Assembly: GCF_014333615.1 (NCBI RefSeq)
Contig: NZ_JACSCY010000001.1
Span: 248,001 to 312,000, forward strand
Direction: 5' to 3'
Length of the DNA: 64,000 nt
Source: Hymenobacter citatus
Lineage (GTDB): Bacteria > Bacteroidota > Bacteroidia > Cytophagales > Hymenobacteraceae
A program made the translations under genes and the position numbers. Positions within the stretch are counted from its first letter, which is position 1. The number at the start of each line of letters is the position of its first letter. A model generated the notes under the pieces. The model was given only the letters and a program-made list of their open reading frames with translations. It was not told where the DNA came from and did no database searches. Positions 51,918-61,312 of the stretch are shown one piece after another.

Positions 51918-52379
51918 TCAGGCAGAGCGGATAATTTTCTCGCCGATGATGTGCAGCGAGAAAGAGTGCGGCTGGAAGTTCTCGAACCCCCGCGCCGCCA
52001 GAAACTCCTGAATCAGCTGGTCCAGCTGCGGGTCGCGGTAGTCCAGAATTTCCTGAGTGGCCGTGCAGAACAAGTGGTGGTGAGGCGAGCAGTCGGCATC
52101 GTAGCGCCGGGCCGCGCCATCGGCCACGGCTACGCGCTTCACCAGGCCGGCCACCACAAAACTATCCAGCGCCTTATATACCGTGCCCAGTGATAGGGTA
52201 GGGGCCTTGGCGGCTACCTGACGGTGCACTTGCTCAGCCGTGGGGTGGTCGCGCAAGGCCAGCAATCCGCCCAGAATCAGCATGCGCTGTTGGGTGGCGC
52301 GCAGTCCGGCCCGCGTCAGCAGGTCGCGCACATGCGCAGGGGTAGGCGAAGAGGTAGCAGAAGGCGCAGAAACCGGCAC
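51918..52379 (-). CDS. Fur/PerR-family metal-dependent repressor
   Basis: 153 residues from GTG 52379, 20 bases after a TATCTTTG -7 box. Winged helix: LRATQQRMLILGGLLALRDH, then TLSLGTVYKALDSFVVAGLV. HHHLFCTATQE carries the metal-binding histidines, but the CxxC of the structural zinc site is absent (only Cys97 and Cys105). Adjacency to peroxiredoxin favours a PerR-like role in peroxide sensing; this is inference. Confidence 0.85.
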   Translation of the reverse strand: MPVSAPSATSSPTPAHVRDLLTRAGLRATQQRMLILGGLLALRDHPTAEQVHRQVAAKAPTLSLGTVYKALDSFVVAGLVKRVAVADGAARRYDADCSPHHHLFCTATQEILDYRDPQLDQLIQEFLAARGFENFQPHSFSLHIIGEKIIRSA

Positions 52380-52399
52380 TGGTCAGGAAATAGGAACCG

Positions 52400-52407
52400 C
52401 AAAGATA
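52400..52407 (-). promoter_or_regulatory. Bacteroidetes -7 box TATCTTTG for the Fur-type gene
   Basis: On the minus strand TATCTTTG lies 20 bases before GTG 52379 and fits the start choice. Confidence 0.55.
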
Positions 52408-52465
52408 AGGTGAAAAGCGCAGGGAGCGGTACATTGTTTCGGTCAGCCCGGCCCCACTACCCTGG

Positions 52466-53734
52466 CTACGCCTTCTCACGGCACACCATCTGAAAGGTTT
52501 GTCGAGTGCGCTGCTCCAGCAGTAAGGTGCGGCCTGCCATAAGGCGCTCCAGGCTGTCAGGAGTGTAGTTTTTGATGGTGTATAGTACTAACTCCGTGTT
52601 GTAATGCACCGTAAACTGGTCGCGCAGCAAACTCAATAATTGCTCTAGGCGGTAGGTCGAAAAATCGGTGCACACCGAGAAGCTAATGGCCGAATTCTGC
52701 ATTACATGAATCTTGAGCCGCACCTGCGCCAGCGCCCCAAAAATCACCTCCAGATTTTCCTCCGATATAAACGCGAGGTCCTTTGATTCAAAGGAAATCA
52801 AGCACTGACCGGCCTTGCGAATATAAGCCGGCGCCAGTAGCCCGTGCTGGCAGTCGTGCACGCGCGTACCCTCAGCGGTAGGGTCTAAAAACGACTTCAC
52901 CAGCAACGGAATCCCACGCACAGCCAGCGGCTTAATCGTCTTGGGGTGAATCACCGACGCGCCGTAATACGCCATTTCGATGGTTTCCTGGTAGCTGATT
53001 TCCGGGTAGCGCACCGTGTCGGCAAAGAACTTGGGGTCGGCATTCAACAGGCCCGCCACATCTTTCCAGATGGTCACGGACTCGGCCTCCAGGCAATACG
53101 CCAGAATAGCAGCCGTATAGTCGGAGCCCTCACGCCCGAGCGTGGTGGTGTGCCCGTCGGCAGTACCGCCCAAAAAACCTTGGGTTACCACTAAGCCCTG
53201 GGCCAGCAGCGAAGGTAGGGAAGCTTGTAACTGCTGCTCGGTGGTGGTCCAATCCACACGCGCCTCGCGCCACGTGCTGTCGGTGCGGAGCAGGGGGCGG
53301 CAGTCGAGCCACTGGGCCGCCAGCGTGTGGGCTACCAGCCGCGTAGCCAGCAGTTCCCCAAAGCTGACTACCTGGTCATACTGCTGATCGTAATGGGCAG
53401 GCGCGAGGGCATTCAGTTGCTGCCGGAGTTGGGCGAAGACTTCATTCAGAATGGGTTGCGCATCTTGGCGGGTAGGCTCAGCCAACTCCCGAGCCGTTTG
53501 CAGATGGTAGTCTTCCAGCGCCTGTAAGGCCTCCGCATACGGCTTTCCGGTATAAGCGCGCTGAAAAATGTCTTCCAGCGCGTTGGTGGTTTTGCCCATC
53601 GCCGATACTACAATCAGCAGTGGCCCTTGGCTTTGGTGCATCTGCACAATGGCGGCCAGATTGCGAATAGCGGGGGCATCCTTCACGGAAGCACCCCCAA
53701 ACTTGAAAACCTTCAGGGTGGGTAGTGGCTGCAT
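52466..53734 (-). CDS. lysC: Aspartate kinase (monofunctional)
   Basis: 422 residues. [11 protein letters not shown] is the kinase start, [11 protein letters not shown] and [13 protein letters not shown] are the substrate and phosphate loops, and [20 protein letters not shown] begins the C-terminal ACT regulatory domain. It phosphorylates aspartate in the first step to lysine, methionine and threonine. A -7 box ends only four bases before the ATG, so translation is nearly leaderless. Confidence 0.93.
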   Translation of the reverse strand: MQPLPTLKVFKFGGASVKDAPAIRNLAAIVQMHQSQGPLLIVVSAMGKTTNALEDIFQRAYTGKPYAEALQALEDYHLQTARELAEPTRQDAQPILNEVFAQLRQQLNALAPAHYDQQYDQVVSFGELLATRLVAHTLAAQWLDCRPLLRTDSTWREARVDWTTTEQQLQASLPSLLAQGLVVTQGFLGGTADGHTTTLGREGSDYTAAILAYCLEAESVTIWKDVAGLLNADPKFFADTVRYPEISYQETIEMAYYGASVIHPKTIKPLAVRGIPLLVKSFLDPTAEGTRVHDCQHGLLAPAYIRKAGQCLISFESKDLAFISEENLEVIFGALAQVRLKIHVMQNSAISFSVCTDFSTYRLEQLLSLLRDQFTVHYNTELVLYTIKNYTPDSLERLMAGRTLLLEQRTRQTFQMVCREKA

Positions 53735-53738
53735 GGCT

Positions 53739-53746
53739 CAAAAGTA
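53739..53746 (-). promoter_or_regulatory. -7 box TACTTTTG almost touching the lysC start
   Basis: On the minus strand TACTTTTG is followed by AGCC and then the ATG. The transcript would start at or within a few bases of the start codon. Confidence 0.6.
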
Positions 53747-53809
53747 GCGGCTCCAGAATTGAATTCGCAGATAACAGGCTGCAAATAGGCATTGCTAGGC
53801 GAAAACGTG

Positions 53810-53817
53810 TACTTTTG
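53810..53817 (+). promoter_or_regulatory. -7 box TACTTTTG for the fructose-bisphosphatase gene
   Basis: TACTTTTG lies 54 bases before ATG 53872, divergent from the lysC promoter 64 bases away, so the two genes share a compact divergent promoter region. Confidence 0.55.
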
Positions 53818-53871
53818 AGCCTATCGTTTTCTTTCTCTTTTTGCCTGTTTTCTTTCGATTTATCCGCTCTT

Positions 53872-54882
53872 ATGGATCATCACGATAAGCTCGCTTTGCC
53901 GGTCGGCACTACCCTCGACCGCTTCATCATGCGCAAGCAGGAAGATTTTCCGTACGCCACCGGCGAGCTGTCGCAGCTGCTACGGGATATTGCATTGGCC
54001 GCTAAAATCGTGAACCGAGAAATAAACCGCTCTGGCCTGATTGATATTGCCGGGGCCTACGGCAACCGCAATGTGCAGGGCGAAGACCAGCAGAAACTAG
54101 ACGTTATTGCCAACGTGCGCTTTATCCGGGCCCTGCGCAACGGTGGTGAGGTGTGCACCATTGTCTCGGAAGAGGAGGAGGGAATGATCCAAACCGGTAA
54201 TGTAAAAGGGAAATACGTTGTAGCTATCGATCCGCTGGACGGTTCCTCCAACATTGATGTCAATGTGAGCATTGGCACCGTGTTCAGCATCTACCGCCGC
54301 ATTTCGCCCACTGGCAGCGCCGGCAACGAGCAAGACTGCCTACAACGCGGCACGCATCAGGTAGCGGCAGGCTATGTTATCTACGGTTCCAGCACCATGC
54401 TGGTCTACACCACAGGCAATGGCGTTAATGGCTTCACCTACGAAAACTCGCTGGGTGAATTTGTGCTCTCGCACCCTACCATTATGACGCCTGCCACCGG
54501 CACCATCTATTCCGTAAATGAGGGCATTGCGCGGCACTACGGTGCTGGAATGGCGGCGGTAGTGGCGTATTTCAAAGAGCAGGAGTTTTCAGCCCGTTAC
54601 ATCGGTTCCCTAGTCGCCGATTTTCACCGTAATCTTCTCAAGGGCGGTATCTATATGTATCCGGCCACCAGTAAGACACCCACAGGCAAGCTGCGTTTGT
54701 TATATGAGTGCAACGCATTGGCTTTCATTGTAGAACAGGCAGGTGGTAAGGCTAGCAACGGCCACCAGCGTACACTGGAAATTCAACCGCAAAGCCTGCA
54801 TGAGCGGTGCCCGTTCTTCGTTGGCTCATCTGAACTAGTGGGCAAAGCAGAAGAACTGCTGGCTGCTGCGGAAGAAAAGTAG
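53872..54882 (+). CDS. fbp: Class I fructose-1,6-bisphosphatase
   Basis: 336 residues from ATG 53872 ([12 protein letters not shown]). EEEEG and [19 protein letters not shown] hold the metal-binding acidic residues; [20 protein letters not shown] is the conserved C-terminal motif. It removes the 1-phosphate of fructose 1,6-bisphosphate in gluconeogenesis. An open frame continues upstream but is not coding-like. Terminator follows. Confidence 0.95.
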   Translation: MDHHDKLALPVGTTLDRFIMRKQEDFPYATGELSQLLRDIALAAKIVNREINRSGLIDIAGAYGNRNVQGEDQQKLDVIANVRFIRALRNGGEVCTIVSEEEEGMIQTGNVKGKYVVAIDPLDGSSNIDVNVSIGTVFSIYRRISPTGSAGNEQDCLQRGTHQVAAGYVIYGSSTMLVYTTGNGVNGFTYENSLGEFVLSHPTIMTPATGTIYSVNEGIARHYGAGMAAVVAYFKEQEFSARYIGSLVADFHRNLLKGGIYMYPATSKTPTGKLRLLYECNALAFIVEQAGGKASNGHQRTLEIQPQSLHERCPFFVGSSELVGKAEELLAAAEEK

Positions 54883-54938
54883 ACACCTAGCAATTGCCTA
54901 ATTATTAGGTGCCTACTTAAAACGCATGTTGTTCACGT

Positions 54939-54973
54939 AAAAGCCCACTCAGGAAATGCCTGAGTGGGCTTTT
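54939..54973. terminator. Terminator between fbp and the DUF5606 gene
   Basis: AAAAGCCCACTCAGG pairs perfectly over 15 bp with its complement, loop AAATG, with A and T ends. It can serve both convergent genes. Confidence 0.88.
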
Positions 54974-54999
54974 ATATGTGTAGTTGTAGTCGAAGCTGA

Positions 55000-55554
55000 C
55001 TACTCAGCTTTCTTTTTACCCTTCTTGGGTGCTTCCGTAGCCGCCTCTGGGTTGGCAGCCGCCGCGTCGTCCGTAGCCGTTGCATCAGCCGAAATCTCAC
55101 CACCGGTGCTCAGGGGCTCGTCGGTGGCGGGGGTAGCGTCGTCCTCGTCGGTAGCCGGGGCTTGGTACTCCAGGTTTTTGCTCACGATGCCGTACCAGGT
55201 CACCAGCTTCTTGATGTCGGACATATACACCCGGTCACGGTCATAGTCTGGAATTACCTGGCCCATGAAGGCTGTCAGGTCGCGGTCATCCGATTTGCTG
55301 GTCAACTCCAATTCGGCACCAAACTGCTGATGAATCCGGTCGAATACCTCCGTCAGAGGCACGGTCTGGTCGTAGTCCTGGGTGTAGATGGAAATTTCCT
55401 GGAGCAGCGACACTTTGTTGCGGGCCGAAGCGATGGAGCGCGTGCCGCGGCCATCCAGGGCTTCGATAATCACGCCGGTGCGGGTAGGGCTCACGAGGCG
55501 GTACAGACCGGGCATCCCGCTAATGGCGGCAATTTCCTTCAGGTCGTAGGGCAT
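55000..55554 (-). CDS. DUF5606 protein
   Basis: 184 residues from ATG 55554. DLKEIAAISGMPGLYRLVSP, then TRTGVIIEALDGRGTRSIAS form the conserved N-terminal domain found in many Bacteroidetes; the C-terminal third is a low-complexity acidic tail ending in Lys residues (PKKGKKKAE). A -7 box lies 30 bases upstream. The domain's function is unknown; a nucleic-acid or ribosome link is only a guess. Confidence 0.85.
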   Translation of the reverse strand: MPYDLKEIAAISGMPGLYRLVSPTRTGVIIEALDGRGTRSIASARNKVSLLQEISIYTQDYDQTVPLTEVFDRIHQQFGAELELTSKSDDRDLTAFMGQVIPDYDRDRVYMSDIKKLVTWYGIVSKNLEYQAPATDEDDATPATDEPLSTGGEISADATATDDAAAANPEAATEAPKKGKKKAE

Positions 55555-55584
55555 AAGAGTAAAGTCGGTTGGTGTAGGAGGCGG

Positions 55585-55592
55585 CAAAGGTA
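55585..55592 (-). promoter_or_regulatory. -7 box TACCTTTG for the DUF5606 gene
   Basis: On the minus strand TACCTTTG lies 30 bases before ATG 55554, supporting that start. Confidence 0.5.
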
Positions 55593-55637
55593 GCATTCCC
55601 GGCGAGTTGGTGCCGGGTAGCCGCTCACAAGATTCGA

Positions 55638-56048
55638 TTAGAGCTTGAAAACGATGGGCAGGCTGGTAAGCACCGCGTAGTCGGGCTTCTTGAATTGTAG
55701 GAGCTTGGCTATACGCATGGCCTCGTCGCCAAGACCACCTCCTGCGCCTTTTACCAGCTTAAAGCCGCTGGTAGTGCCGTCGGTATTTAATGTAAAGCTC
55801 ACAATGCAAGTGCCCTGAATGCGGTTGCGCTTGGCCAGCACCGGGTATTTCATCTCCTTTTCAATAAAGGCATACATAGCCTCCTGCCCACCCTCGTAGT
55901 ACTCAGCCACCGGAATGGCTTTGGCCACGCCACCAGCCGGAGCCGTTTGGGTGGCAGCAGGTGCGGGGGCAGCAGACTTGGTTTGGGCAACTGCAGAAGT
56001 TGCGCCTACCAGTAATCCACAGCTTAGGAGGAAAGCGATTTTTTTCAT
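55638..56048 (-). CDS. Exported protein with a TonB C-terminal-like domain
   Basis: 136 residues from ATG 56048. A signal peptide (KKIAFLLSCGLLVGATSAVAQ) and an Ala/Pro-rich linker are followed by a TonB-box-like domain: AMYAFIEKEMKYPVLAKRNR, then QGTCIVSFTLNTDGTTSG. It lacks the N-terminal membrane anchor of true TonB, so it may be a periplasmic or surface relative. Confidence 0.8.
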   Translation of the reverse strand: MKKIAFLLSCGLLVGATSAVAQTKSAAPAPAATQTAPAGGVAKAIPVAEYYEGGQEAMYAFIEKEMKYPVLAKRNRIQGTCIVSFTLNTDGTTSGFKLVKGAGGGLGDEAMRIAKLLQFKKPDYAVLTSLPIVFKL

Positions 56049-56192
56049 GGGAATCAAGTAATCGTTTAAACGTAAACGAGTTATTAACTGGTCGTTTCAG
56101 TGAATGAGAAGAGCAGGGCGGCTGATGAGCCATCTAAAAAAGCAGACCAAATGGCCGCGTCGCCTACCCCTAACGTCAAGAAAGAAGCCAGA

Positions 56193-56810
56193 TTATGAAT
56201 TCTCAGGCGTTTCGGCTAGCTGCTGATTGATTTCGCCAATAAAGCCAAGTAGCTCCTCACGCCCTTCTTTCGACTCGGCGGAGGTAACAAAGTGGCGCGG
56301 CAGCTCGTCCCAAATCGCGCTCATCTTTTCCAGGTACGCATCAATCAGCTGGCGTGTACGCGTGGCCGACTGCTTGTCAGCCTTGGTGAACACCATGGCA
56401 AAGGGAATGCCCTGCGTGCCTAGCATTTCCATAAACTCCAGGTCCACAGCCTGCGGGGGTAGGCGCGAGTCGAGCAGCACAAACAGGCACGTCAGGTTTT
56501 CGCGGTTGCGCAGGTAAAAATTGATCATCTTACCCCACTGTGCACGCGCCACCTTGCTCACTTTAGCGTAGCCATAGCCTGGCAAATCGACCAAATACCA
56601 GTTTTTGTTGATCAAGAAATGGTTGATCAACTGAGTTTTGCCAGGCGTGGACGATGTTTTGGCCAACGCCTTCTGCCCGGTTAGCATATTAATGAGGGAG
56701 GATTTGCCTACGTTGGAGCGCCCAATGAAAGCGTATTCCGGTAGGGTAGGCGGCGGGCAGGCGTCGAGGCGAGTATTGCTGGCCAGAAAGGCAGCATCGT
56801 GAATTTGCAT
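56193..56810 (-). CDS. engB: YihA/EngB ribosome biogenesis GTPase
   Basis: 205 residues. GRSNVGKSSLINMLTGQ (G1), KTSSTPGKTQLINHF (G2), DLPGYGYAKV (G3) and TKADK (G4) are all present. It helps late 50S assembly. A -7 box (TACCTTTG) lies 20 bases upstream, fitting the start. Confidence 0.95.
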   Translation of the reverse strand: MQIHDAAFLASNTRLDACPPPTLPEYAFIGRSNVGKSSLINMLTGQKALAKTSSTPGKTQLINHFLINKNWYLVDLPGYGYAKVSKVARAQWGKMINFYLRNRENLTCLFVLLDSRLPPQAVDLEFMEMLGTQGIPFAMVFTKADKQSATRTRQLIDAYLEKMSAIWDELPRHFVTSAESKEGREELLGFIGEINQQLAETPENS

Positions 56811-56829
56811 AGGCAGCTAAGCGAAATCA

Positions 56830-56837
56830 CAAAGGTA
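56830..56837 (-). promoter_or_regulatory. -7 box TACCTTTG for engB
   Basis: On the minus strand TACCTTTG ends 19 bases before the engB start. Confidence 0.55.
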
Positions 56838-57252
56838 CAACGAGACGCTGGTATAGAGCGACAAGAAAAAACTCCGCTATTTCCTTTTGAATAATGTTAT
56901 AATCCTATATTTGTGCAAAATTTTGGAATATCAGGTATACTTTTTGGAAGGCCAAAATGAACAGACAATGAGTATTACCTTAATAATTTTGAATGAATAG
57001 GATAAGAGTAAGGGCGTATTATAAAATTTCTATCTTTGCCCGCAAACGTGCTTGTTGGGGAAGCTCTACAACAGACTGTTACTAACCATTAGTTCCACTT
57101 CGTCGTACCAGCGCTACTAAATTATTTGCTTGCCCTTAACCCTGTAGCAGGTTTTAAGTATAAGAGGCAGCCTAATAAAAACTAAGTTTGCAGGGCGAAG
57201 CTGCTCTACCAACGAGCTACCGCACCGCTTTATTTCTCAAACATCTCCCCCA
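56838..57252. other. AT-rich promoter region ahead of the PorE-like gene
   Basis: About 415 bases without a gene. It holds plus-strand -7 boxes TATATTTG (56906-56913, with TTTG 16 bases upstream) and TATCTTTG (57031-57038), and a tRNA-like fragment at 57192-57226. From 57031 the leader to 57253 would be over 200 bases, unusually long for this genome. Confidence 0.55.
57192..57226 (-). other. tRNA 5'-half-like remnant
   Basis: On the minus strand GGTGCGGTAGCTCGTTGGTA, then GAGCAGCTTCGCCCT resembles a tRNA acceptor strand, D-stem (GCTC/GAGC) and D-loop, one base shorter than usual in the loop. No anticodon loop, T-arm or acceptor partner follows, so it is not a working tRNA. Confidence 0.35.
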
Positions 57253-59547
57253 ATGGACAACGTAGTCAAAAGCTTATTAAAGGCCTCTTGTGCTTTTGCC
57301 CTTGCTACTGCCATGGCCCAGCCTGCGCTGGCTCAAGGTACCCGCAAGCAGCTGAAGACCGCTAATAAGTTTTTCGAGCAGGAGAACTATCGGGCTTCTA
57401 TTCCTTACTATGAGCAGGTGTTGGCGCAGGATCCCAACAATGCACTGGCACTGTTCCGGGCCGGTATTGCCTATATGTCGTTTGATAAGGAAAAGGCCAG
57501 CGACTACATCTATAAGGCACAGAAGCTGAAACCACGTGTGTCGCGTGATGTGGAGTATTGGTTGGGCCGTGTGGACCACCTCAACTATAACTTCGACGAA
57601 GCTATTGCCCACTTTCAGGCCTACAACACCACCCTGAAAGCCAAGGATACCCGCAAAAAAGAACTGGCCCAGCTGATTCAGCACAGCAAAAATGCCAAGG
57701 TGCAGTTCAATACGCCCAAGGATATCTTCGTGAAAAACCTGGGGCCGACCATCAACACCCAATGGTCGGAGCACAGCCCGGTTATTTCGCAGGACGACCA
57801 GGTACTGCTGTTCACCTCGCGCTCGGACAACATGAATGAGACGCCGGTAGTAACGGAGAAAAACAAGAGCAAAGTAAAAGACAAAAAGCTGGCCGCCGAC
57901 GGACAGTACTACGAGAACATCTACGAAGCCAAGCGCATCAACGATGAGGAGTGGGAAAAGCCCCGCTCGCTGAGCACTGTGCTCAACGGCAAGGGCCACG
58001 ATGCCTCTATTCAGGTATTCGACAACGACACCAAGCTACTGATGTATCGCAACGACGAAGATGGCGACATCTTCTACTCGGAGAAGGTAGGAAGCGACTG
58101 GACGGAGGCGAAGAAGCTGAACGGCAACATCAACTCCAAGTCGTACGAGTCGGACGCTTATATCACGCCCGATGGCCAGACGATTTACTTCTCTACCTCG
58201 AAGTATTCGGAAGATGGTACGCTGGATATCTACTACTCTACCCGCCAGCCGGGTGGCGACTGGGGACCAGCCAAGTCGATTGGCAGCGCCATTAATACGC
58301 CCTACGACGACGATAGCCCCTACCTGAGCCGCGATGGCAAGACATTATACTTCGCTTCGCGCGGCCACAACACCATGGGTGGCTACGACATCTTCAAATC
58401 CGAGTGGGATGAGGTAGGTCGTAAGTGGGGTCGGGCCGAGAACATGGGCTACCCCATCAACACGCCCGACGACGATACCTACTATCGTCTCAGCCCCGAT
58501 GGCAGCTATGCCTACCTCTCCAGCTACCGCATTGGGGGCTACGGCGAGAAGGACATCTATACCATCAACTACATCAAGAACGTGACGATTCGCGGTCAGG
58601 TGTTCTCAGCCCGCGACAGCGCCACGGTAATTCCGGGTGTGGAGCTGGTGTTCAGCGGTAAGCAGGCCGATAACACCGCCCTAAGCTACCGCGACGTGAC
58701 CAAGCCTACTACTGGTGACTACCAAGTAAGCCTGCTGTCGGGCCGTACCTACCAGGTAGCCGTATCGAAAGACGGTAAGAATATTGAAACGCAGGAGTTT
58801 GAGGTACCTATCTCTACCAACGACTCTACCACTATTGTGAAGAATTTCTACGTGCCCTACGTAGATACCACGTCGCAAGTGGCCCTGAATAACATCTACT
58901 TCGATACCGACAAGTATAACCTGCGGCCGGAGTCGATTACGGAACTGGACAACATCGCCCGCATTCTGAAGGCAAATCCCGGTATCAATATCTCGGTGGA
59001 AGGTAACTGCGACTCGCGCAACACCGACGAGTACAACATGGTACTGGGTCAGAACCGCGCCAATGCGGCCTACAACTACCTGAAGAAGCAAGGTGTAGCC
59101 GAAACCCGCATGGTAACGGTAAGCTACGGTGAGCGTCGTCCGGCAGCCCCGAACGATTCGCCAGAGAACATGCAGCTGAACCGCCGTACGGAGTTCCGCG
59201 TGATTCTGGGCGAGGGTGAAACTATGCCGCGCATGAACGGTGGCGGCACGAGCACTAACTCAGGCGGAGGCGCCATGATGAGCCCCAGCTCACAGCCCCG
59301 CACAACCCGGCCCATGAATGCCGCTCCTGGTGGAACCAGCGCCACGCTGGAGCCCGGCAAGAACACAGTGAAGCTCGATGATGGCACCAAAGTGAAGGTG
59401 AAAGTAGACGAGGATTCGGACAAGGTGAAAATCAAAACCAAAGGTCCGGAAGGCTCCAAGTCGAAAACGGTTACGCAGAACGGTACCATCGACGCAAAAG
59501 CAAAAACTGCTAGCGGCGAGAAAACCAAAGTGAAGACTGACAATTAG
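57253..59547 (+). CDS. PorE-like OmpA family protein (TPR, propeller, CRD, OmpA)
   Basis: 764 residues. Signal peptide to ALAQ (about 28), a TPR region (about 30-130), WD40/PD40-type propeller strands (about 150-440, such as GHDASIQVFDNDTKLLMY), a carboxypeptidase-regulatory-like domain (about 450-530) and an OmpA C-terminal domain (about 545-652, NNIYFDTDKYNLRPESITEL). This order is that of PorE, a peptidoglycan-binding part of the type IX secretion system. The long charged tail (KVKVKVDEDSDKVKIKTK) is unusual. Confidence 0.82.
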   Translation: MDNVVKSLLKASCAFALATAMAQPALAQGTRKQLKTANKFFEQENYRASIPYYEQVLAQDPNNALALFRAGIAYMSFDKEKASDYIYKAQKLKPRVSRDVEYWLGRVDHLNYNFDEAIAHFQAYNTTLKAKDTRKKELAQLIQHSKNAKVQFNTPKDIFVKNLGPTINTQWSEHSPVISQDDQVLLFTSRSDNMNETPVVTEKNKSKVKDKKLAADGQYYENIYEAKRINDEEWEKPRSLSTVLNGKGHDASIQVFDNDTKLLMYRNDEDGDIFYSEKVGSDWTEAKKLNGNINSKSYESDAYITPDGQTIYFSTSKYSEDGTLDIYYSTRQPGGDWGPAKSIGSAINTPYDDDSPYLSRDGKTLYFASRGHNTMGGYDIFKSEWDEVGRKWGRAENMGYPINTPDDDTYYRLSPDGSYAYLSSYRIGGYGEKDIYTINYIKNVTIRGQVFSARDSATVIPGVELVFSGKQADNTALSYRDVTKPTTGDYQVSLLSGRTYQVAVSKDGKNIETQEFEVPISTNDSTTIVKNFYVPYVDTTSQVALNNIYFDTDKYNLRPESITELDNIARILKANPGINISVEGNCDSRNTDEYNMVLGQNRANAAYNYLKKQGVAETRMVTVSYGERRPAAPNDSPENMQLNRRTEFRVILGEGETMPRMNGGGTSTNSGGGAMMSPSSQPRTTRPMNAAPGGTSATLEPGKNTVKLDDGTKVKVKVDEDSDKVKIKTKGPEGSKSKTVTQNGTIDAKAKTASGEKTKVKTDN

Positions 59548-59570
59548 TAAGTCATTGTCTGCCAACGACG

Positions 59571-59602
59571 CGGGCCGGGCATCATGCCCGGCCCGTTTGG
59601 TT
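59571..59602 (+). terminator. Terminator after the PorE-like gene
   Basis: CGGGCCGGGC pairs perfectly with GCCCGGCCCG around ATCAT, followed by TTTGGTTT. Confidence 0.75.
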
Positions 59603-59662
59603 TACAGACGCCTACTACGGTAGTTGTCAGGCCGCACCCTAACTTTATCCGCGCTGGGGCGT

Positions 59663-59670
59663 TATGTTTG
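59663..59670 (+). promoter_or_regulatory. -7 box TATGTTTG for ubiE
   Basis: TATGTTTG lies 36 bases before ATG 59707 and fits that start rather than the open frame upstream. Confidence 0.5.
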
Positions 59671-59706
59671 AGCAATTCAGCGCCTCTTACTTCGTTTCTG
59701 CACTAT

Positions 59707-60435
59707 ATGTCCGTTGTTCCCTACAAAGACGACGCTGCCGGCAAAAAATCGCAGGTAGCCACCATGTTTAACAGCATTGCTGGCAAGTATGACTTTCTGA
59801 ACCACTTCCTGAGCGTTGGCACCGATATCTACTGGCGCCGCAAAGCAGTGGGTGAGCTGAAGCAACTGCGCCCGGCCCGCATTTTGGACATTGCCACGGG
59901 TACTGCCGACTTTGCCATCGAAACATTGCGCGCTGCCACGCCCGACGCGCACGTAACGGGTGTAGATATTTCGGAAGGCATGTTGGAGGTAGGGCGGCGC
60001 AAGCTCCAGGCTAAAGGCCTTACCAATCGTATCAAATTGGAGCTGGGCGACTCCGAAAACCTACCCTTTCCGGACAACCACTTCGATGCCGTAACAGCTT
60101 CCTTTGGCGTACGCAACTTCGAGAACCTCAAGCAGGGCCTGACGGAGATGCGGCGGGTGCTGCGGCCTGGCGGTAAGCTTGTGATTCTGGAGTTTTCCAA
60201 GCCCACGGCTTTCCCCATGAAGCAGGCGTACAATTTCTATTTTCAGCACATTCTGCCCGTGTTTGGCAAGCTGATTTCCAAGGATCAAGCGGCCTATACC
60301 TACCTGCCCGAATCGGTGCAGGCGTTTCCCGACGGTCCTGATTTTCTGGCAATTCTTTCACAGGTTGGATTTACTACCCCCGCATGGCAGCCACTCACTT
60401 TCGGCATCAGCTCCATTTATACTGCGCACAAATAG
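59707..60435 (+). CDS. ubiE: Demethylmenaquinone methyltransferase
   Basis: 242 residues from ATG 59707. Class I SAM methyltransferase with [17 protein letters not shown] (motif I), [17 protein letters not shown], and [16 protein letters not shown] as the family signature. [19 protein letters not shown] is also characteristic. It methylates demethylmenaquinone in menaquinone synthesis. Its end overlaps the porT start by 52 bases; the ubiE-porT pairing is common in Bacteroidetes. Confidence 0.95.
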   Translation: MSVVPYKDDAAGKKSQVATMFNSIAGKYDFLNHFLSVGTDIYWRRKAVGELKQLRPARILDIATGTADFAIETLRAATPDAHVTGVDISEGMLEVGRRKLQAKGLTNRIKLELGDSENLPFPDNHFDAVTASFGVRNFENLKQGLTEMRRVLRPGGKLVILEFSKPTAFPMKQAYNFYFQHILPVFGKLISKDQAAYTYLPESVQAFPDGPDFLAILSQVGFTTPAWQPLTFGISSIYTAHK

Positions 60436-61214
60436 GTCGGGTGGCCGTGGTGGCCGCCCTTGCCGTTGTGGTTCCCTTTGGAGCCCACGCCCAGAAAAAA
60501 AGCCTTACTAAAGCTAGCCGCGGCCGGCGTGGTCAAGTGAAATCGGTGACCAGCAACAACCTGCCAGGCTACGACGACCGGTGGTTTCATCCTGGTTTTT
60601 ATATCGCACCGAATTTCTCTGGCTACCGCATCCAACGCACGCAGACTTACATCGACCGGCGAGGTAGCGGCTTAGGCGTTACGGCAAACACCATCAACAG
60701 CCCCGGTTTCTCGGTGGGGTTTGTGGGCGACGCGCGCTTGTTGGAGTTTTTGAGCCTGCGCTTTGCGCCGGGCGTGAGCTTTATGACGCGCCGGGTAGAG
60801 TTTAAGCCCTATGGCTATACGCCCGACCCCAATGTGCCAGACATGCCTAGCGAAATCCAGAATCAGGAGGTGGAAACCACGCAAGTGGATTTTCCAATTC
60901 TGCTGAAGTTTCATTCGCAGCGGCGGCGTAATACACGTGTGTACATGGTGGGCGGCATCAAGCCGAGCGTGAACGTGGGCAACCGCATCAAAGACCCGGA
61001 AAACAACCTGCTGCGCGTCAATAAAACCGACCTTGCCATTGAGTACGGGGTAGGGCTAGACCTGTTTTACCCACTGTTTAAGTTTGCGCCGGAATTGCGC
61101 TTCTCGCACGGCCTGCGCAACATTCAGCAGAAAGAAGGCCAGACGGACGTGTACAACAGCAGCCTGCAACGCATGAGCAGCCACACCGTGACGCTGTATC
61201 TGAATTTTGAATAG
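60384..61214 (+). CDS. porT: PorT-like outer membrane beta-barrel protein (type IX secretion)
   Basis: 276 residues from ATG 60384, which overlaps ubiE by 52 bases; GTG 60441 is an alternative. Signal peptide [18 protein letters not shown] is followed by beta strands ending in an aromatic residue ([10 protein letters not shown]). [22 protein letters not shown] and the position after ubiE fit PorT, an outer-membrane part of type IX secretion. Assignment rests on position and layout. Confidence 0.75.
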   Translation: MAATHFRHQLHLYCAQIGRVAVVAALAVVVPFGAHAQKKSLTKASRGRRGQVKSVTSNNLPGYDDRWFHPGFYIAPNFSGYRIQRTQTYIDRRGSGLGVTANTINSPGFSVGFVGDARLLEFLSLRFAPGVSFMTRRVEFKPYGYTPDPNVPDMPSEIQNQEVETTQVDFPILLKFHSQRRRNTRVYMVGGIKPSVNVGNRIKDPENNLLRVNKTDLAIEYGVGLDLFYPLFKFAPELRFSHGLRNIQQKEGQTDVYNSSLQRMSSHTVTLYLNFE

Positions 61215-61312
61215 GTTGAATGGTTAGATGGCGGTATGGGTAAATGGTTAGTTTTTAATGACCACCAGCACGACCAACCATTTAACCATGCAGCCATCTA
61301 CCCACTTATACC
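61215..61312. repeat. Imperfect inverted repeat (family E relative)
   Basis: GGTTGAATGGTTAGATGGC and GGTAAATGGTTAG on the left are matched by AACCATTTAACCATGCAGCCATCTACCC on the right with mismatches. Like family E it is built from short GG(T/A)nnATGG units. It fills the gap between porT and the SDR gene. Confidence 0.6.

Noticed and set aside
57192..57226. Complete tRNA gene
   Set aside because: Only the acceptor and D-arm half is present; no anticodon stem-loop or T-arm can be drawn.
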